DNA from: Candidatus Methanovorans sp.
GTDB lineage: Archaea; Halobacteriota; Methanosarcinia; Methanosarcinales; Methanosarcinaceae
Length of the DNA stretch: 50,472 nt
Assembly (NCBI GenBank): GCA_020793565.1
Contig: DQIP01000231.1
Location: forward strand, 1 to 50,472
Direction of reading: 5' to 3'
The notes under the pieces are model-generated. The model was not told where the DNA came from. It made no database searches and saw nothing but the letters and a program-made list of their open reading frames with translations. A program made the position numbers and the translations under genes. Shown one piece after another: positions 35,826 through 45,022 of the stretch; within the stretch, counting starts at the first letter, position 1, and each line of letters opens with the position of its first letter.

Positions 35826-36195
35826 ATATTGTGTTTGTTTAGATGGTTTTGATAAAATGTATATGCATAATTTATATTGCAAAACCCCGCACAGCAATAC
35901 CGCCGCAGGCGGCGTAATCCAGACATCATGAAAAATATACCCCGGTCGAATAAAATTGAACATTTTCAATAACATTGGTGTGTAGGGCGGATATGAAACT
36001 AATAATAACACTTTGACGAGAAAATCTTCGCTGACGCTCAGATTAACTCGAACTATATAATCCTATAAATTATATACTACGAGAAAATTCTCCCTACGGT
36101 CGGATTAACTCGGACTCGTTCGCGCCAGTGATTTGGGAATGCACCGCCCGATGCGGATTGCTTCGGCGTCAAAAATTGCTAAACAAATATCATAT
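35826..36195. mobile_element. MITE-like repeat family C, copy 2
   Basis: A 370-bp counterpart of 6696-7120. The left end ATATTGTGTTTGTTTAG is identical; the right end reads CTAAACAAATATCATAT. Where copy 1 holds two 62-bp units, this copy runs through directly (CATCATGAAAAATATACCCCGGTCGAAT). Instead it carries 62-bp units at another place (36016-36117). As in copy 1, it sits just downstream of a gene. Confidence 0.65.
36016..36117 (+). repeat. 62-bp interspersed repeat, one and a half tandem units
   Basis: Units begin at 36016 and 36079 (63-bp period). The second stops at CGGACT (36117), where the MITE C sequence CGTTCGCGCC resumes, so the second hairpin of the last unit is missing. The first unit again shows the AATCT/AGATT paired variant. 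Confidence 0.85.
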
Positions 36196-36552
36196 ATTAG
36201 GTCAAACGTTGCGACGATATAACCAACCGCAGCAGAGATTTGGGGTATAATAATTTTGATTAACCTATTATTGGCATATATTTTAGACACGTTTTCCTGA
36301 TTAAGTTGGATCATAAGCACCTAAGATCCTATGCACCTAATGATCCTATGGCACCTATTAGGCTGTTATACTACTCCGCAAGTATAATTCACAGTTATCT
36401 TGTAATAAAACCGATGCATGAAGGTTAATTGATAACCAAGAGTTACAAAAAACTGACGAGGATTAGTATACCTATCGGTAACGGAGGAATACAACACCTG
36501 CGGGGATTATTAACTCGTATTAAAATCAACAACAAATGTACCAAAAAGATGA
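36196..36552. other. Non-coding stretch with short direct repeats
   Basis: Three imperfect head-to-tail copies of GCACCTAATGATCCTATG lie at about 36317-36363. The minus-strand ORF 36105-36320 has its C-terminal half inside MITE C and is not called. The rest, up to the stop of the beta-CASP gene, holds nothing I recognise. Confidence 0.45.
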
Positions 36553-37791
36553 TCACAGGACAAACTCATCACCATTGGCAGGCGCATGTGCTTCCACACC
36601 GATTTCTTGTCTGATCCATTCTGCAAACATTTCCGTATTGTCACCGTGCATCACAAAGACGTTTTCTGTACCAGTGTCGCAGAATTCTTTCACAATATCC
36701 TTCAGTTCCCTATCACCGCAGTGAGCCGAGAAATCATACTGCTCGACCTTTGTACGAAGATGCTGGATGATCCCGTCGTTATCGATGATCCCATTATCAA
36801 CAGCCATCCTTCCGTTCGTACCTTCTACCTGATATCCTGAAAGCATGATCTTTGACTTCGGGTCATTGTACAACTTGTTTATATAATGAAGCACAGGTCC
36901 CCCGTTCAGCATTCCTGCTGTCGTGATGATGACAGAAGAATCCAGGGGTATGGACTCCCGTTTTCTTCCTTTTACAATAAATGCATTCTTGTATGCCTTT
37001 TTAAGATGTGTGTGATTTCGCAGGTAATCAGGATGTTGCATCATAAGTTTGTATGCCATAGTACCCATTCCATCAACATAAGGATGTATCCCATGTGCAT
37101 CCAGCAACATCAATATCTCCTGCGTTCGCCCGATCGCAAAAGCAGGTATTATAACAGTACCGCCGATATCAAGTGTCTCATGGAGCGAATCCATAAAAGC
37201 AGACTCTACTTCCTTTCTGGCAGGATGTTCTTCACCAAAATACGTACTTTCGATCACAAGCGTATCTGCGGTTGGAAAATCTCCTGCAGATGACACTAAT
37301 CTTGTATTTGTTGTACTGATATCCCCGGTGTAAAATAAACTCTCTTTGTTTTTTGATTCAATATGAATGGATACTGCTCCTGGAATATGACCGGCATCGT
37401 AGAACTCAACATTATATCCCTGTGTGGTGAATTGAACACCTGTATCAACTTTAGTTGTCCGCTGCACAAACTTGCGCAGGTCTTCACTGTTGTATGGTGC
37501 ATATACACCGTTTGCCTGTGCGATCTTGAGCGTATCCTTTGCAAGCATGTTTGCAAAATCAGCTGTCGGAGGCGTCATGTAGATTTCAGGATCAATGTCC
37601 ATAAGATTCGGGACCGCACCGCAGTGGTCAAGGTGACCATGTGATACCAATACGGTTTTCGGATGCATTCCGTTTAGTGGATAGAGTGGTGACTCTCCCG
37701 GTTTCATTCCGTAATCGATCAGTATCTTTTCGTCCAGAAAGACTGCTGAGCGCCCGACTTCCTGACACCCACCTTTGAATTGAATTTTCAT
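36553..37791 (-). CDS. Beta-CASP metallo-beta-lactamase ribonuclease (archaeal CPSF/RNase J-like)
   Basis: A 412-aa single-module nuclease. Motif 2 is SHGHLDHCG (about residue 50), further zinc ligands lie in DAGHIPGA and TGDISTTNT, and the beta-CASP motifs include ESTYFGEEHP, VIIPAFAIGRTQEILMLL and QYDFSAHCGDRELKDIVKEF. It lacks KH domains, so it is the short archaeal aCPSF2-like type and not aCPSF1. The role is RNA processing or decay; whether it is an endonuclease or a 5'-3' exonuclease is not readable. A GGAGG lies 7 bases before the ATG at 37791, which decides the start against the track's 37809. Confidence 0.88.
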   Translation of the reverse strand: MKIQFKGGCQEVGRSAVFLDEKILIDYGMKPGESPLYPLNGMHPKTVLVSHGHLDHCGAVPNLMDIDPEIYMTPPTADFANMLAKDTLKIAQANGVYAPYNSEDLRKFVQRTTKVDTGVQFTTQGYNVEFYDAGHIPGAVSIHIESKNKESLFYTGDISTTNTRLVSSAGDFPTADTLVIESTYFGEEHPARKEVESAFMDSLHETLDIGGTVIIPAFAIGRTQEILMLLDAHGIHPYVDGMGTMAYKLMMQHPDYLRNHTHLKKAYKNAFIVKGRKRESIPLDSSVIITTAGMLNGGPVLHYINKLYNDPKSKIMLSGYQVEGTNGRMAVDNGIIDNDGIIQHLRTKVEQYDFSAHCGDRELKDIVKEFCDTGTENVFVMHGDNTEMFAEWIRQEIGVEAHAPANGDEFVL

Positions 37792-37839
37792 GCTCATAAC
37801 CTCCAACATATGATTTTCAGTTTTAACTTTAATTTTAGT

Positions 37840-40071
37840 CTACAATATGGAATCCTGCCAGCCCTTGATCTTCTTAATACTAATACCAGTTGTCTTTGAC
37901 AATTCGAACGCATCAGCTTCGATCAGTTCATCCACATTCACAATGCCGGCACCTGAGAGTTTTTGTACTGTAACTTTACCGATGCCTGTGATATCAGCAA
38001 TTCTATCCGGACGTGGCGTCTTTGGTCGTTTAGCTTTCTCGGCTTCTTGTGAAGCCTGCCATTCAATGAAATTACAATTCGGACATCCAAGGTTCCATGG
38101 ACGCCTGCCGGGTGTGATAATGCGTATATGGTAGAGTCCGTGTTCTTCGCACAGCTTGTCAGTCACAATAACCTGTCCGCTCTTTGGAAGCGGAAGTGAG
38201 AAATTGCAATCAGGATAGCCTTCACATCCGATAAAGCGTGACCCTCTTTTTGACCTGCGAACCATAAGTTGTGAGCCACATTTTTTGCAGGTGCCGACGA
38301 CCTTATCTTCCCGAAGTCCGGTCCGTAGTGATTCAGAGATGTTATCCTTGTTCTTTTCGAGTTCCGAAAAGACTGAATCAAGCATTTCTCTTGATTCTTT
38401 GATCACGTCATCTTCCTTGACACTCCCAACTGCTATCCGGTCCATATCTTCTTCAAGTTTACTGGTCATATCAGGTTTTGTGATGGTAGAGGCATATTCA
38501 CCAAGTGCTTCAACGACCGCGTATGCGGTCTTGGTTGGTTGTAGCGGATTCCCGTGAACATAAGCTCTTGAGTATAATTTGCTTATGATGTCATGTCGGG
38601 TTGCCTTTGTGCCAAGTCCAAGTTCATCCATGATACGTATCAGACGCCCCTGTCCATATCTTGAAGGTGGTTTTGTCTCCTTATCGATCATCTCGGTCTC
38701 CCGAACAGTTAATCGATCTCCTTCTTGAAGCACCGGCAAAAGCCTGTCTTCAGGTGCATTGTATGGATAGTACCATCTCCACCCTGGCACTGTAAGGCGA
38801 GCACCGTTTACCTTGAATTGCTCGCCATTGATATCAAATTTGACGCGCATGGTTTCCCATTCTGCCGGATCTGCAAAGGTTGCAAAGAATCGTCTTACAA
38901 TTAGCTCATATACTTTCCATTCATCCTCTTTGAGTTCGGATTTATTTGCAAGTGAAGCAGGAAATATTGGAGGGTGGTCTGTCGTTTCCTTTTTCCCGCG
39001 CGTTGGGACTAGTTTTTTATTTTTGAGAAGTTGTTCTGCGTACTGCTTGAATGAACTTGCTTTGAACAGTTCGATCTGCGCACGCATGTCAACTGATTCC
39101 GGATATACTGTGTTATCTGTTCTTGGATATGAAATAAAACCGCTTGTATAAAGAAATTCGGCAATTCTCATGGAATTTGCAGCCGAAAAACCAATTGAAC
39201 TTGCAGCGCCGATAAATTCAGTTGTGTTGAACGGTGTGGGCACCTTGTCGATCTTTTTTGATTTCACAACGCTTGATATGACTGCATCATTACCAATGTC
39301 GAGTTTTGCCAGTATGGAATCTGCTTCCTGCTGATCCCAGAATCGGCTGGTCTTGTGTTGTACAAGGAATGTTTCTCCGTTCTGGTCTGAAAGAGTTGCA
39401 AATATTTCCCAGTAAGGTTTTGAAATAAACGCATCCCGCTCTTTTTCCCTATCTACTATTATTGTAAGTGTTGGTGACTGTACCCTGCCGACTGAAAGGA
39501 ACATTCTTCCAAGTCGCCCTGCTGATATGGATACATATCGGGTAAGGGCAGCACCCCATATCAGGTCAATGACCTGTCTTGAATGACCTGCGTCGGCAAG
39601 ATCGAAGTCAACTGACACAGGATTTGCAAACGCTTCATTGATCGCTTTTGGAGTGATCGCACTGTAATGCACACGGTCGTACGAAACATCAGGGTTCACC
39701 TTTTGTATTATCTCAAGGGCTTCGGCACCGATAAGTTCCCCTTCCCGATCGTAGTCAGTAGCGATCGTGATTTTCGTGGCAATTTTTCCGAGTTTCTTAA
39801 GGGCGGAGACGATCTTTACCTGGGTAGGCGTTGAAATGATCTCTGCATCGATTAGCAGTCTCGCATCAACTTTCTGCCAGTTGTTATATGTTTTTGGAAA
39901 ATCAACTCCAACTATGTGACCGCTAAGCCCCATAAAGATCGTTTTCCCGGCATCAATGCCATATTCATAGGTATCCACTCCGCTAACGCGAACCTGTTTT
40001 GGTTTCTTTGGTGCGAGAATAGCAGCAATTCGCTTTGCTGCAATATGTTTTTCTGCTATTATGAGATGCAT
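37840..40071 (-). CDS. topA: DNA topoisomerase I (type IA, archaeal)
   Basis: A 743-aa enzyme that relaxes negative supercoils by single-strand passage. Residues 1-140 hold the Toprim domain (IIAEKHIAAKRIAAILA; ATDYDREGELIGAEAL). The active-site Tyr lies in FISYPRTDNTVYPES (about residue 315). Residues about 605-640 form a zinc ribbon, CKKCGSQLMVRRSKRGSRFI then GCEGYPDCNF. Residues 690-743 form a helix-hairpin-helix tail (ADITGIGKVTVQKLSGAGIV). GGAGTGATC precedes the ATG. It is co-directional with the beta-CASP gene, 48 bp apart, so the two probably share a transcript. Confidence 0.95.
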   Translation of the reverse strand: MHLIIAEKHIAAKRIAAILAPKKPKQVRVSGVDTYEYGIDAGKTIFMGLSGHIVGVDFPKTYNNWQKVDARLLIDAEIISTPTQVKIVSALKKLGKIATKITIATDYDREGELIGAEALEIIQKVNPDVSYDRVHYSAITPKAINEAFANPVSVDFDLADAGHSRQVIDLIWGAALTRYVSISAGRLGRMFLSVGRVQSPTLTIIVDREKERDAFISKPYWEIFATLSDQNGETFLVQHKTSRFWDQQEADSILAKLDIGNDAVISSVVKSKKIDKVPTPFNTTEFIGAASSIGFSAANSMRIAEFLYTSGFISYPRTDNTVYPESVDMRAQIELFKASSFKQYAEQLLKNKKLVPTRGKKETTDHPPIFPASLANKSELKEDEWKVYELIVRRFFATFADPAEWETMRVKFDINGEQFKVNGARLTVPGWRWYYPYNAPEDRLLPVLQEGDRLTVRETEMIDKETKPPSRYGQGRLIRIMDELGLGTKATRHDIISKLYSRAYVHGNPLQPTKTAYAVVEALGEYASTITKPDMTSKLEEDMDRIAVGSVKEDDVIKESREMLDSVFSELEKNKDNISESLRTGLREDKVVGTCKKCGSQLMVRRSKRGSRFIGCEGYPDCNFSLPLPKSGQVIVTDKLCEEHGLYHIRIITPGRRPWNLGCPNCNFIEWQASQEAEKAKRPKTPRPDRIADITGIGKVTVQKLSGAGIVNVDELIEADAFELSKTTGISIKKIKGWQDSIL

Positions 40072-40251
40072 TGATCACTCCGGTCTTATAATATGATTGG
40101 ATATTTGTATGTGCCAAATATTTTTGTAAGTTGAAAGTTGTTATTCTTGAAGTCTCTTTTTATAATAAAAGGTTTTGATTGGTTAGGACATTGATTTTTA
40201 TATAGTATATAAGCTATGGGATTATGGTATTTGTATAAATGATTTATCAAG
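40072..40251. promoter_or_regulatory. topA upstream region
   Basis: An AT-rich spacer of 180 bp that must contain the topA promoter; TATA-like stretches occur around 40196-40215. It is bounded by MITE A copy 2 on the right. Confidence 0.35.
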
Positions 40252-40507
40252 TGTCATATTATTTTGCTGAAACTGAAGAGACCGGAGCACCAGTTTTCAT
40301 TATAGGTGGGACATTTCACTACTGCAAAATCCACAATCCAATCATACAATTCTAAGATATGCAAATACGACACCGCTTGATAACAGTATTGTATCCCATA
40401 TTTATGGTATTGGAACGTGCCGCGCTTAAGCGCGTATGGTCGCGCCGTTTTTCACATGCCTTGACCCCTTCCGTTTAGCAACTTTGTATTGTTGACATGA
40501 CACTAGT
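40252..40507. mobile_element. MITE family A, copy 2 (without nested insert)
   Basis: A 256-bp counterpart of 16697-17117. The right terminal repeat GTTGACATGACACTAGT is identical to copy 1, but the left terminal repeat is lost and similarity starts at TGTCATATTATTTT. At 40469-40480 TTCCGTTTAGCA represents the unoccupied target of the nested element. Confidence 0.8.
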
Positions 40508-40694
40508 TGCTCAGTGATCAGTCTAACAAAATTACCAAAAAATTCACCAACGATTTTGACAATTACAGGGATCACATGGAAAATGACTGTAAATATTTCA
40601 TTTAGCAAATTTCGACCAATTAATGTACTGATTTTGAGGGGAAACCGGGAATTATGTATATTTATTGTTAATAATTTTTAACTGTAAAATGGAT
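40508..40694. other. Non-coding stretch between MITE A and the argG terminator
   Basis: Nothing coding is visible. The 60-aa minus-strand ORF at 40426-40608 runs into the MITE and is rejected. Confidence 0.35.
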
Positions 40695-40768
40695 GACCTG
40701 CATATTATGCAGGTCCTATCTGAGTTTTAATTATATCTTAAACCAGTTGTATGCACCACGCATACAAC
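40695..40768 (-). terminator. Two perfect hairpins downstream of argG
   Basis: GACCTGCATA-T-TATGCAGGTC (40695-40715) and GTTGTATGC-ACCAC-GCATACAAC (40746-40768) are perfect stems just past the argG stop at 40780. They are good candidates for transcript termination or 3'-end protection. Confidence 0.55.
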
Positions 40769-40779
40769 CACATACACCA

Positions 40780-41961
40780 TTATTTTTCAACAAAACGCCT
40801 GTACATCCTTGCCTGGAATCCATGATACTTGGCAAATCCTTCTGCGTCCTTTTGGTCAATGGATGCAGTATCAAATGAGACAAGTTCCTCTGAATACAGG
40901 GCATATGGCGATGTGCGTGCAAGTATGCTTACGCTGCCTTTGTATAATTTAACTGTCACTGTGCCGGTTACACGCTCCTGCGTCTTATCGATGAATACAT
41001 TGAGGTCAGCATACAGGGGCTCGTCCACAAGCCCATAATATGCAAGTTCCGACCACTGTGCATCAACCATTGCCTTAAACTTAAGTTCGGCACGGGTAAG
41101 TACCAATTTTTCCAGGTCCCTGTGGACAGCCAGCAGGACTGTTGCTGCAGGATGTTCATAATTCTCGCGCGCTTTTAATCCAAGCACGCGATCTTCGATC
41201 ATATCAGTGCGTCCAACCCCGTGAGAACCTGCGATCGTATTTAATTTATCGATCAACTCGACCCCACCAAGATTTTCACCATCAATTGACACCGGGACAC
41301 CATTTTCAAACCCGATCACCAATGTCTGTGCAGCTGGTCCACTTTCCGGTGATACTGTCCACTCATATATCTCTTCAGGAGGAATGTACCCCGGATCTTC
41401 CAGTTTACCACCTTCAATACTCCGGCTCCAGATGTTCTCATCCACACTCCAGGGTTTAGCTGTTGTCACAGACACAGGAATGTTATGTTCCCTGGCATAT
41501 TGGATCTCCCACTCGCGAGTCAAATTCATATCCCGCATGGGTGCGAATACATCCATATCCGTAAGCCTGAACACTGCCTCAAAACGTAGCTGGTCATTGC
41601 CTTTTCCAGTGCAACCATGTGCAAGCGCACTTGCACCTTCTTTTTCTGCGATCTCTACAACTTTTTTGGCAATCAATGGACGTGCAATGGATGTACCCAT
41701 CACGTATCCTTCATAATCCCCGTTTGCCTTTATAAGCGGAAATATATAATCCTGCACAAATTCATCCCGGACATCCAGAGTATAATGCATGTCGCTTATA
41801 TTCCTTGCTTTCTCTTCTGCTTTAGCAACATCCTCACGTGGTTGTCCCACATCCACTGCAACTGTAATAACCTCGTCGCAGCCATATTCCTCTTTTAGGA
41901 TTGGAATGCATATGGATGTGTCCAATCCACCTGAATACGCCAACACTACTTTTTTTAACAT
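40780..41961 (-). CDS. argG: Argininosuccinate synthase
   Basis: This enzyme joins citrulline and aspartate with ATP to form argininosuccinate, the penultimate step of arginine synthesis. At 393 aa it has normal length. The ATP-binding P-loop is [12 protein letters not shown] (residues 8-19), citrulline/aspartate-binding blocks include [13 protein letters not shown], and [25 protein letters not shown] is the central conserved region. It stands alone without argH. The promoter lies in the 173-bp spacer to gatE, which also carries the 62-bp repeats. Confidence 0.97.
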   Translation of the reverse strand: MLKKVVLAYSGGLDTSICIPILKEEYGCDEVITVAVDVGQPREDVAKAEEKARNISDMHYTLDVRDEFVQDYIFPLIKANGDYEGYVMGTSIARPLIAKKVVEIAEKEGASALAHGCTGKGNDQLRFEAVFRLTDMDVFAPMRDMNLTREWEIQYAREHNIPVSVTTAKPWSVDENIWSRSIEGGKLEDPGYIPPEEIYEWTVSPESGPAAQTLVIGFENGVPVSIDGENLGGVELIDKLNTIAGSHGVGRTDMIEDRVLGLKARENYEHPAATVLLAVHRDLEKLVLTRAELKFKAMVDAQWSELAYYGLVDEPLYADLNVFIDKTQERVTGTVTVKLYKGSVSILARTSPYALYSEELVSFDTASIDQKDAEGFAKYHGFQARMYRRFVEK

Positions 41962-42026
41962 GATATCATTTCCTTAAATATAGTCACAATTTTAACATTA
42001 TGTGAAAAAGTTATATTTCATATACA

Positions 42027-42165
42027 ACGAGAAAATCCTCGCTATGCTCGGATTTACTCGGACTACATAATTTTACAAATTATATACAACAAGAAAATCC
42101 TTCCTACGGTCGGATTTACTCGGACTACATAATTTTACAAATTATATACAACAAGAAAATCATTG
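42027..42165 (+). repeat. 62-bp interspersed repeat, two units plus the start of a third
   Basis: Units start at 42027, 42089 and 42151 (period exactly 62). The second stem has changed from ATAATC/GATTAT to ATAATT/AATTAT on both sides, keeping pairing. The third unit is cut after ACAAGAAAATC. The last 31 bases (42135-42165) lie inside the gatE reading frame. Confidence 0.9.
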
Positions 42166-44045
42166 ATTTTTCGATTTAATACCTCACTCAATACTTTGCC
42201 ATCAACCTTGCCCCGGAACTCTCCCATGACAACACCCATCAAAGGTCCTACTGCAGCCATGCCTTTTTCCTTAACAAAGTCCTGCCGGTCTTTGACAACA
42301 CCCTCTATAAACGTCTCGATCTGTGCAGTATCGATCCCAACAAGTCCCAGGCTGGAGATGGCATCTTCTGCACTCATGGACGGATCACCTGAAAATGCCC
42401 GCAATAACTTGCCAATTCCCTCTTTTGCCACACTACCACTGGAAACCAGATCGAATATGTGCATAAAATGTTTATACATTATACGCTCAACTGCCACACC
42501 ATCGCGTTTTAGTTCGGGAACTGTGCCGGTCAATGTACGAACTATCAGGGTAGCACTGACATTTGGATCATCTGCAAAACGTGCGATAAGATCCTCAAAC
42601 AATGGCAGGTCTCTTGAATATACGATCTTATCTGCGAATTCGTTATTTAAGCCAAACTCCTTTGTAAACCGCTTTGCCCGTTCCGTCAGGAGTTCTGGCA
42701 ACTCGATCGATCCAAAGTACTCAGCAGATATCTCAATCTGGGGTACGTCTGTTTCAGGATACATTCTTGCAGCACCGGGAAGTGGACGCATATATGCAGT
42801 GTTACCATCAGGAAGTGCGCGGCGCGTTTCCTCTGGCACAATTTCAAGTGATTCTTCTGCGCGTATGATAACAGCCTCCATCGCACCACGCGCACGTTTT
42901 TCCCTGTCAGCAACCATGACAACCGCATCTCCCTCATGCGCACCGACTGCATCGCGAAGTGACACAACTTCCTCTTTAGTTATGCCATAGTCCGGCAGTT
43001 CATCAGTATGGAATATGCCGCCAACACCAGATGTTTTTGCACGATCTGAAAATTCGGTTCCAAGCCGGCGTCCGGACTGGATCTCCCTGCCAATAAGTCC
43101 TTCAAATCCAGGAAGAAGCACTGCAAGCACCTTGCCGTTCTTTAGTGACTTTTTGATGACTTTTGATTGTGTATTTCCAAAAATACCCGTAACATCGAAT
43201 ATCTTATTGCACACGGATGCGCCCCTCCGGACAAGTTCACCCTTGATCACAAGGAGATTTGCTTGCCGCTCAACCTCATTTTCAACAATGGTCTCGATAA
43301 GGTCAAGTGCCTGCACACCTTTAACCTCAACGCGGGCACCTTTTGCTATGGAAATATTGACATCCTGCCTGATGGTACCAAGTCCACGTTTGACCTTACC
43401 TGTTGAGCGCAAAAGCATCCCGATCTGCTTCGCAGTCTCTTTTGCATGTGCAGGAGATATTATATCCGGCGCAGTCCCGATCTCGACAAGAGGAATTCCA
43501 AGGCGATCAAGTGAATAAAAAACCGAATCCCCGATTTCTTCGATCTTCTGGGCAGCCTCTTCTTCAAGGCACAGGACATCCACACCAACGTTACCTTCTG
43601 ATGTCCCAAGGTAGCCGCCATTGGCAAGGAATGCTGTTCTCTGGAACCCGGATGTGTTGGACCCATCAACCACGATCTTTCGCATCATGTGCAATTGGTC
43701 AACCGGGTGCATATTAAAAAGTTTAGTAATGGATAGTGCAATATCAAGGGCTTCCCTGTTCAACTCTCGCGGCGGCTCATCATCATTTTCAACAAGACAG
43801 GTTGTATCATACGCTTTGTAAACATACTTGCGTTTTACCTTTGTCTGCTCCAATGCCGCACGGTCAGTCTCGCCCATTTCGCTTGCTGTCGGGCGCAGGT
43901 ACCTGAAGAATTCAAAGTTCGACTCATCGGTGTTGCGTATCTTTGTTGGACATTTACAGAACATTTTCTCTTTTGAGTCCAATTGCTGGTGAATTTCAAG
44001 CCCGCACTTCAATCCAAGTTCAGCGTAGTCGAATTTTTTACTCAT
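42135..44045 (-). CDS. gatE: Glutamyl-tRNA(Gln) amidotransferase subunit E
   Basis: This is the tRNA-binding subunit of the archaeal GatDE complex, which converts Glu-tRNA(Gln) to Gln-tRNA(Gln). About 636 aa from [24 protein letters not shown]; the track start is 4 codons longer and unsupported. Typical GatB/GatE blocks are [36 protein letters not shown] and [13 protein letters not shown], followed by the AspRS-like insertion domain and YqeY-like tail. gatD is not in the window. The final residues (about NDFLVVYNL) and the stop codon come from the adjacent 62-bp repeat, so the natural C-terminus has been altered by a few residues. Confidence 0.95.
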   Translation of the reverse strand: MSKKFDYAELGLKCGLEIHQQLDSKEKMFCKCPTKIRNTDESNFEFFRYLRPTASEMGETDRAALEQTKVKRKYVYKAYDTTCLVENDDEPPRELNREALDIALSITKLFNMHPVDQLHMMRKIVVDGSNTSGFQRTAFLANGGYLGTSEGNVGVDVLCLEEEAAQKIEEIGDSVFYSLDRLGIPLVEIGTAPDIISPAHAKETAKQIGMLLRSTGKVKRGLGTIRQDVNISIAKGARVEVKGVQALDLIETIVENEVERQANLLVIKGELVRRGASVCNKIFDVTGIFGNTQSKVIKKSLKNGKVLAVLLPGFEGLIGREIQSGRRLGTEFSDRAKTSGVGGIFHTDELPDYGITKEEVVSLRDAVGAHEGDAVVMVADREKRARGAMEAVIIRAEESLEIVPEETRRALPDGNTAYMRPLPGAARMYPETDVPQIEISAEYFGSIELPELLTERAKRFTKEFGLNNEFADKIVYSRDLPLFEDLIARFADDPNVSATLIVRTLTGTVPELKRDGVAVERIMYKHFMHIFDLVSSGSVAKEGIGKLLRAFSGDPSMSAEDAISSLGLVGIDTAQIETFIEGVVKDRQDFVKEKGMAAVGPLMGVVMGEFRGKVDGKVLSEVLNRKINDFLVVYNL

Positions 44046-44489
44046 GGTATACCACATATAATTTGATTATATTTCATATTCATCACTCATTTAATGGTCT
44101 ATTCAACAGACTGCCTGCGCATGTATAAAGTTATTGATTTTAAGAATTTATGTATTTCAATTTTCGAGTAGTATAATAGTTTATAACTTTTTGTATCTGC
44201 AATGTGGTGAATCGTATAAACCTCTTGCCAACATTATTTAATTATTGGACAGTCACTGATATACTACGAAAATATCCACCCTGCGGTCGGATTAACTTGA
44301 ACTACATAATCTCATGGATTATATACTACGTGAAAATTTTGTCAGATTCATTATAAAATATAGATGTGAATACGACAATCAACCTTAAATAATTCATGAT
44401 ATACTCTCGTCCCAGAACGAATCAACAACTTTAAACAACTTAACACTTAATTTATAGATCGCTGTAATTTTGGAACAAGGGGTAGTAAA
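44046..44489. other. Divergent intergenic region gatE / unknown gene
   Basis: A 444-bp AT-rich spacer with promoters for gatE (left) and the 44490 gene (right). It contains one 62-bp repeat plus a partial unit at 44266-44338. No coding sequence is seen; the 61-aa ORF 43943-44128 and the minus ORF 44394-44876 are shadows. Confidence 0.4.
44266..44338 (+). repeat. 62-bp interspersed repeat, one unit plus partial second
   Basis: It begins ACGAAAATATCCACCCTGCGG, continues GGATTAACTTGAACTACATAATCTCATGGATTATATACT, and a new unit starts at 44328 (ACGTGAAAATTTT) and stops. The period is 62. Confidence 0.8.
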
Positions 44490-45017
44490 ATGATACGACT
44501 TAGCAGTCTGATGCCAAAAGCATTTTTGATGGGAATCGTGGAACTTGTGGACATGGTCGGTCCGGAAAAAACCGACAGGTGGATCCTGTCGATAGGTAAA
44601 AAATTGGGTGAGCGGGAAGGTCCGGGTATTGAAGGTGCCAGGGAAAATAGTATTAATTATATGCCCATCTGCCCATTTGCGAATGAACTGATCGAGTTTG
44701 TGGAAATAAGTGGAGAACGTCCACCCCAATTCATGGATATTATCAAACACACAAATAAAATGAGAGAGGAATCTGGCAGGGGTTGGGAATTTCCTGCGAT
44801 ATCGAATATATTTTGCATACTTCACAATAGTTACAGGAAGCAAAGGGCTGAGATGGCAGGCAGCAAAATGCTGCACCTTGGTTGCAGGTCACCGCTTACA
44901 AAAACGATCGTATACAATGACAAAGCAATAGAAAAAGCAGGTATGTCCAGGGACGATGTCGATAAGGTTTTGGAAAAATCCGTTTGTGTATTCAAGATAG
45001 AGGATCCCAAGGAGTGA
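44490..45017 (+). CDS. Hypothetical protein, cysteine-containing
   Basis: A 175-aa soluble protein I cannot assign. It has scattered cysteines in conserved-looking settings (NYMPICPFANELIEFVE; NIFCILHNSYRKQRAEM; LHLGCRSPLTKT; KSVCVFKIED) and a compact alpha/beta character reminiscent of small hydrolase-like or V4R-type ligand-binding domains, without a decisive motif. GGGGT lies 8 bases before the ATG. Its end nearly meets the start of the glucosidase-like gene (5 bp), so both are one operon. A role tied to carbohydrate metabolism is possible by context only. Confidence 0.7.
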   Translation: MIRLSSLMPKAFLMGIVELVDMVGPEKTDRWILSIGKKLGEREGPGIEGARENSINYMPICPFANELIEFVEISGERPPQFMDIIKHTNKMREESGRGWEFPAISNIFCILHNSYRKQRAEMAGSKMLHLGCRSPLTKTIVYNDKAIEKAGMSRDDVDKVLEKSVCVFKIEDPKE

Positions 45018-45022
45018 GTTAT

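Noticed and set aside
36105-36320. 71-aa minus-strand ORF with a hydrophobic centre
   Set aside because: Its C-terminal half is translated MITE C and 62-bp repeat sequence, and the equivalent region of MITE C copy 1 has no such gene.
40508-40694. Possible gene or RNA between MITE A copy 2 and argG
   Set aside because: The only ORF (40426-40608) runs into the MITE, and no structured element other than the argG hairpins was seen.
42027-42165. 62-bp tandem units considered as a CRISPR array
   Set aside because: The whole 62-bp period is conserved, with no variable spacers; only 1-3 units occur per locus, and there are no cas genes.
42163-42990. 275-aa plus-strand ORF opposite gatE
   Set aside because: Antisense shadow; the minus strand encodes continuous GatE motifs.
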